DNA of 12,650 bases, taken from NCBI GenBank assembly GCA_045592865.1, contig JAZNVP010000090.1, forward strand, positions 1 to 12,650, given 5' to 3'. The position numbers and the translations under genes were made by a program. Below are positions 12,312 through 12,650 of this stretch, one piece after another; position 1 is the first letter of the stretch; each line of letters starts with the position of its first letter. The notes beneath the pieces were generated by a model. That model saw nothing but the letters and a program-made list of their open reading frames with translations, was not told where the DNA came from and ran no database searches. This stretch comes from RGIG9114 sp045592865. GTDB taxonomy: Bacteria; Bacillota; Clostridia; Oscillospirales; JAGBHD01.

Positions 12312-12650
12312 ATGAAAAGATTATTTGCAGCACTCTTAGCGCTATCAATGATCCTCTCGCTAACGCTTCTTTCTTCCTGCTCGGGAGGAAAAGCAAAGAT
12401 GGGCCTCGGAATAGTTTCCGCTGTAACCTCTCTTGATGCCGACGGTGACTCGGACGGCAAGGTCGACACGGCTTACACCTTTGCCGCAGTTCTTCTCGAT
12501 GCTAAAGGCAAAATTCAGAACGTTAAGATCGACGCTATCGACGTTTCGGTTTCCTTCGATTCCAAAGGCGCCGTCTCGGCCGCCGAAGAATTCAAGACGA
12601 AAAACGAACTCGGTTCTGATTACGGTATGGTAGCATACGGTAAAGCAACA
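12312..12650 (+). CDS. Lipoprotein of the extended rnf operon (partial, 3' end outside window)
   Basis: The frame is open from the ATG at 12312 to the window edge (113 codons). A lipoprotein signal is clear: MKRLFAALLALSMILS, then LTLLSSC with the lipobox L-S-S-C and Cys23 as the predicted lipidated residue. The mature part has an Asp-rich stretch (DADGDSDGKVD, 43-53), then a beta-type segment AAVLLDAKGKIQNVKIDA, and later FKTKNELGSDYGMVAYGKAT at the edge. The AAVxLDxxGKIxxVxID pattern resembles the strand region of FMN-binding extracytoplasmic domains, and lipoproteins with this K-x-E-L-G-x-x-Y-G-M stretch are common in Clostridia. No flavin-attachment motif is seen in the available part. 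AAAGGAG just before the start and the 13-base gap to the Gx gene place it in the rnf operon. Confidence 0.85.
   Translation, partial: MKRLFAALLALSMILSLTLLSSCSGGKAKMGLGIVSAVTSLDADGDSDGKVDTAYTFAAVLLDAKGKIQNVKIDAIDVSVSFDSKGAVSAAEEFKTKNELGSDYGMVAYGKAT

Overview
The window looks like chromosomal DNA of a spore-forming, anaerobic member of the Clostridia, most likely an Oscillospirales/Ruminococcaceae-type gut bacterium. Three things point there: sporulation genes (spoIIP, gpr, spoVAD, spoVAE), a complete Rnf ferredoxin:NAD+ oxidoreductase operon in the clostridial order C-D-G-E-A-B, and small Zn-ribbon/TM2 and DUF2752 genes. This placement is inferred from gene content only.

Left part (1-2920, read leftwards). 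Going down the minus strand: gpr (spore germination protease), spoIIP (engulfment peptidoglycan hydrolase), a small anchored protein in the place of yqxA, a tRNA-Gln(CUG) with its own promoter and terminator, an unusual array of short palindromes (about 252-445), and the start of a four-helix-bundle (S23/Avd-like) protein that runs off the left edge. The gpr-spoIIP block is divergent from rpsT, as in Bacillus subtilis.

Centre (2950-5870). rpsT and a 41-aa membrane peptide lie on the plus strand, each with its own promoter and terminator. spoVAD-spoVAE form a minus-strand pair with no spoVAC beside them. Plus-strand genes for a DUF2752 membrane protein and a double zinc-ribbon/TM2 protein follow; a fully consensus promoter drives the latter.

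Right part (5916-12650). One long operon starts from a TTGACA/TATAAT promoter and carries rnfC, rnfD, rnfG, rnfE, rnfA, rnfB, a NusG-domain-II protein, a Gx-transporter/heptaprenyl-diphosphate-synthase-component-I-like membrane protein and a lipoprotein cut by the right edge. The genes overlap or nearly touch, and no terminator is seen. Rnf passes electrons from reduced ferredoxin to NAD+ and pumps ions.

Three Rnf subunits are non-standard. RnfG is about twice the usual length and has two FMN-attachment motifs. RnfD has SSAT where SGAT is usual. RnfE ends in a four-cysteine tail. The palindrome array beside the four-helix-bundle gene, and the flavin-rich extended Rnf operon, are the two best candidates for something undescribed.
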